Assembly: GCA_934277545.1 (NCBI GenBank) | Contig: CAKQUG010000012.1 | Location: 1-22,855 of the forward strand | Source of the DNA: an uncultured Alphaproteobacteria bacterium | Lineage (GTDB): Bacteria; Pseudomonadota; Alphaproteobacteria; RF32; CAG-239 | Direction: 5' to 3' | DNA length: 22,855 nucleotides | Shown here: in pieces, positions 21,654 through 22,855 of the stretch | How positions within the stretch are numbered: the stretch's first letter is position 1 | Layout of the letters: each line of letters begins with the position of its first letter | Position numbers and translations under genes: made by a program | The notes under the pieces: model-generated | Told to the model about the DNA's origin: nothing | Seen by the model: the letters and a program-made list of their open reading frames with translations, nothing else | The model's database searches: none

Positions 21654-22325
21654 TTAATTAGGATTAAGCTGTACTTGTATACTGCAATAAGGATGATCTT
21701 GACATTTGCGACACATCTGCAAAATCTGCATGGGCGTTGCTGTTATTATGGTAGAAGCATTAAATTCAGCCTGCTGTGCATATCCTCGCCAATTTTCCTC
21801 ATCATTTTTATCTTTATTTCCTAAGAAAGTCTGAATACTTTTAAGATCTTTTGAATTTTCTTTAGCAACATTTGCTATGTTAACGCATAAATCTTCTGAA
21901 GTTGGCGCCATTGCAGAATCTGTTTTTATAAATCTAACACTAAAAGCCATTAAAAATTTACAGGTCTGTTCATCACTATCCTTATTAGATTTCCAACAAC
22001 TTTTTCCATAACTAATAGAATACACATTACCTGTTTTATCAACCAACCCGCCATTATACTTCATACCAGCCGGAACTTCATTCAGAGCATATAAAATATC
22101 CGCTATATTTGCAGACCTTTCGTTATATTGCCTATCGTGGCTTAAATCATACCGCAGTCTGATTAGAGATTGAAAAAGTTGGGTTAATTGCTCTTTTTGC
22201 AAATTAGAATTCCACATCCGCATAGCCTTGCCGTAGCCTGCAATACCGCTCACACTCAATACTCCGATAATTGCCAACACGCCCAACATTTCTATCATGC
22301 TTCGCCCTGTTTGATTATTTTCCAT
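21654..22325 (-). CDS. Type IV prepilin-like protein
   Basis: The protein has 223 aa. The short leader M-E-N-N-Q-T-G is followed by R-S-M-I-E-M-L-G-V-L-A-I-I-G-V-L. This is a classic prepilin-peptidase site, with cleavage after Gly7 and Glu at +5 (Glu12), followed by the hydrophobic helix that packs in the pilus core. The C-terminal domain has several Cys residues (S-C-W-K-S, Q-T-C-K-F, D-L-C-V-N, and a final M-C-R-K-C ... Y-C-S cluster), probably disulfide-bonded outside the cell. I chose the ATG at 22325 because GAGGA lies about 7 bp before it; an upstream in-frame start would add 12 residues and spoil the short leader. No assembly genes are nearby. Whether it is a major or minor pilin is unknown. 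The remnant at 664-1047 is another, broken member of a pilin-like set. Confidence 0.85.
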   Translation of the reverse strand: MENNQTGRSMIEMLGVLAIIGVLSVSGIAGYGKAMRMWNSNLQKEQLTQLFQSLIRLRYDLSHDRQYNERSANIADILYALNEVPAGMKYNGGLVDKTGNVYSISYGKSCWKSNKDSDEQTCKFLMAFSVRFIKTDSAMAPTSEDLCVNIANVAKENSKDLKSIQTFLGNKDKNDEENWRGYAQQAEFNASTIITATPMQILQMCRKCQDHPYCSIQVQLNPN

Positions 22326-22357
22326 AGTACATTCCTCTTTATTATCCTCAATTAGCA

Positions 22358-22387
22358 ACAAAAAAAGCTGCCTTGGACAAAGCAGCT
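22358..22387 (-). terminator. Intrinsic terminator of the structured RNA
   Basis: AGCTGC (22366-22371) pairs with GCAGCT (22382-22387). On the minus strand the stem is followed by seven Ts (22360-22366). It separates the RNA from the prepilin gene downstream. Confidence 0.8.
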
Positions 22388-22580
22388 GGAAGTTGAGAAC
22401 ATACTTAACACAACGTAGTGCGACATATTAGCGATATGCCACATATTTCTAGAATTTATGAGCCATATTTATATAGCCTATTTTGTCGCCTTCCAGCTAT
22501 ACACCAGAAGGCATAACTTTACCGTCCGTAGACGTGTGTTAAAGAGGTTCTCACACCCCAGACAGACTATCGCCTATCTA
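22362..22580 (-). ncRNA. Candidate structured small RNA of about 220 nt
   Basis: The transcript is bounded by a promoter (22587-22615) and an intrinsic terminator. Its ends pair over a long distance: GTTCTC (22547-22552) with GAGAAC (22395-22400), then a 4x4 internal loop, then TGTGTTAA (22535-22542) with TTAACACA (22405-22412). The pairing extends outward with wobble pairs. Inside lies a stem of GCCTTC with GAAGGC (both arms within 22488-22512) and a further set of pairings such as GCGACA/TGTCGC. No reading frame with a ribosome site is evident. A rod closed by its own ends recalls 6S RNA in outline, but I cannot match 6S, SRP RNA, RNase P RNA or tmRNA signatures. Identity is open. Confidence 0.55.
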
Positions 22581-22586
22581 TTTATG

Positions 22587-22615
22587 ATTTTAATGAAATA
22601 TTGCTTAAAAGTAAA
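22587..22615 (-). promoter_or_regulatory. Sigma70-type promoter of the structured RNA
   Basis: On the minus strand TTTACT (22610-22615) and TAAAAT (22587-22592) are separated by exactly 17 bp, predicting a start near 22580. Confidence 0.55.
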
Positions 22616-22705
22616 GATAAATTCAAAAAAAACACTGCATAAGAAAATTATGCTAACATCTATTTGTCTTTTTATGCTGAAACAACGCCTCGCCGAAATT
22701 CACCA

Positions 22706-22732
22706 TAATCTCCGCAGATTATGCGGAGATTA
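22706..22732. repeat. Perfect 11-bp inverted repeat
   Basis: TAATCTCCGCA (22706-22716) and TGCGGAGATTA (22722-22732) flank GATTA. No T-run follows on either strand, so it is a poor terminator. It could be a protein-binding site or a repetitive palindrome. Confidence 0.6.
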
Positions 22733-22782
22733 GCACACATTTTCTCCGCAAACGCAAGGTAAAAATATGTTGTTTTTCCTCA

Positions 22783-22803
22783 GGGTTCGATTCCCCTCTA
22801 TAT
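22783..22803 (+). other. tRNA T-arm-like fragment
   Basis: GGGTTCGATTCCC is the near-invariant T-loop with its inner stem pairs. The outer stem pairs do not fit (CA opposite CT), and no acceptor, D-arm or anticodon arm lies at tRNA distance upstream. It could be the 3'-end remnant left by recombination at a tRNA gene, or chance. Confidence 0.3.
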
Positions 22804-22807
22804 AAAA

Positions 22808-22843
22808 AAACAAAAAGCACCCTGTTGGGTGCATTTGTTTTTT
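22808..22843. terminator. Intrinsic terminator at the right edge
   Basis: GCACCC (22817-22822) and GGGTGC (22827-22832) enclose TGTT, with outer pairing between AAACAAA and TTTGTTT. T-runs are present on both strands. It may end a transcript entering from outside the window on the minus strand. Confidence 0.8.
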
Positions 22844-22855
22844 GGAGCAGATGAG

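Larger units (their letters stand above)
22616..22855. other. Right-edge intergenic stretch with hairpin and tRNA-like fragment
   Basis: No gene is supported. The stretch has a perfect 11-bp inverted repeat TAATCTCCGCA/TGCGGAGATTA with a 5-nt loop (22706-22732), a T-arm-like GGGTTCGATTCCC (22783-22795) and a terminator (22808-22843). Its content continues beyond the window. Confidence 0.5.

Noticed and set aside
22362..22580. Assignment of the structured RNA as SRP RNA or RNase P RNA
   Set aside because: The GGAAGCAG-type SRP core and the GAGGAAAGTCC / ACAGAA RNase P motifs were not found, and the length does not suit RNase P.
22458..22733. A 91-codon plus-strand frame near the right edge
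   Set aside because: It runs antisense across the structured RNA and its promoter, lacks a ribosome site and has no protein-like pattern.
22474..22803. A possible tmRNA bounded by TATATAG and the T-arm-like CTCTATATA
   Set aside because: The acceptor pairing would be almost all A-T, no tag reading frame is found, and alphaproteobacterial tmRNA genes are permuted in a different order. The complementarity is probably chance in AT-rich DNA.

Overview
The window most likely comes from an AT-rich alphaproteobacterium, probably a gut-type lineage (inference). It opens with the last 17 codons of EF-Tu, ending G-A-G-V-V-S-K-I-L-K in the proteobacterial style. It carries host-style genes with Shine-Dalgarno sites: perR, rubrerythrin, galE, terC, dnaB, YcgN-like and YgjP-like genes, an opacity-type barrel and a type IV prepilin. 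Most transcription units end in clear intrinsic terminators.

Layout. 1-54 is the tuf end. 55-663 is a non-coding, repeat-rich stretch with a 51-bp tandem repeat. 664-2710 holds a decapitated pilin remnant, a membrane-anchored GH24 lysozyme and a protein built of 26-residue helical repeats. 2771-3804 is a compact peroxide-defence unit: promoter, a 7-1-7 palindromic operator over the start point, perR, overlapping rubrerythrin, terminator. 3891-13341 is dominated by large cell-envelope genes: a 1289-aa repeat lipoprotein, an unrecognised lipoprotein, a secreted or lipidated SNase-type nuclease, an outer-membrane barrel protein and a 754-aa paralogue of the large lipoprotein. 13762-16306 is a tight minus-strand operon galE-terC-histidine phosphatase. 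Divergent from it is dnaB, preceded by two abutting DnaA-box-like 9-mers and followed by two tandem YcgN-like genes and a YgjP-like metallopeptidase, all overlapping. 19660-22325 holds an opacity-type barrel, a sugar aminotransferase and an intact prepilin. Upstream of the prepilin, on the same strand, is an apparent stand-alone structured RNA gene of about 220 nt with its own promoter and terminator. The right edge carries a tRNA T-arm-like fragment and a terminator.

The most interesting features are: (1) the paralogous 1289-aa and 754-aa lipoproteins, which with the neighbouring barrel and perhaps the lysozyme look Bacteroidota-like (acidic residues after the lipid cysteine, no Shine-Dalgarno, one Bacteroidota-type promoter candidate); the longer copy appears to use host-like codons while the shorter does not; (2) the unassigned structured RNA at 22362-22580; (3) the PerR/Irr-like operator; (4) the DnaA boxes ahead of dnaB; (5) the 26-residue repeat protein. 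No CRISPR array, transposase, integrase, rRNA or complete tRNA was seen.
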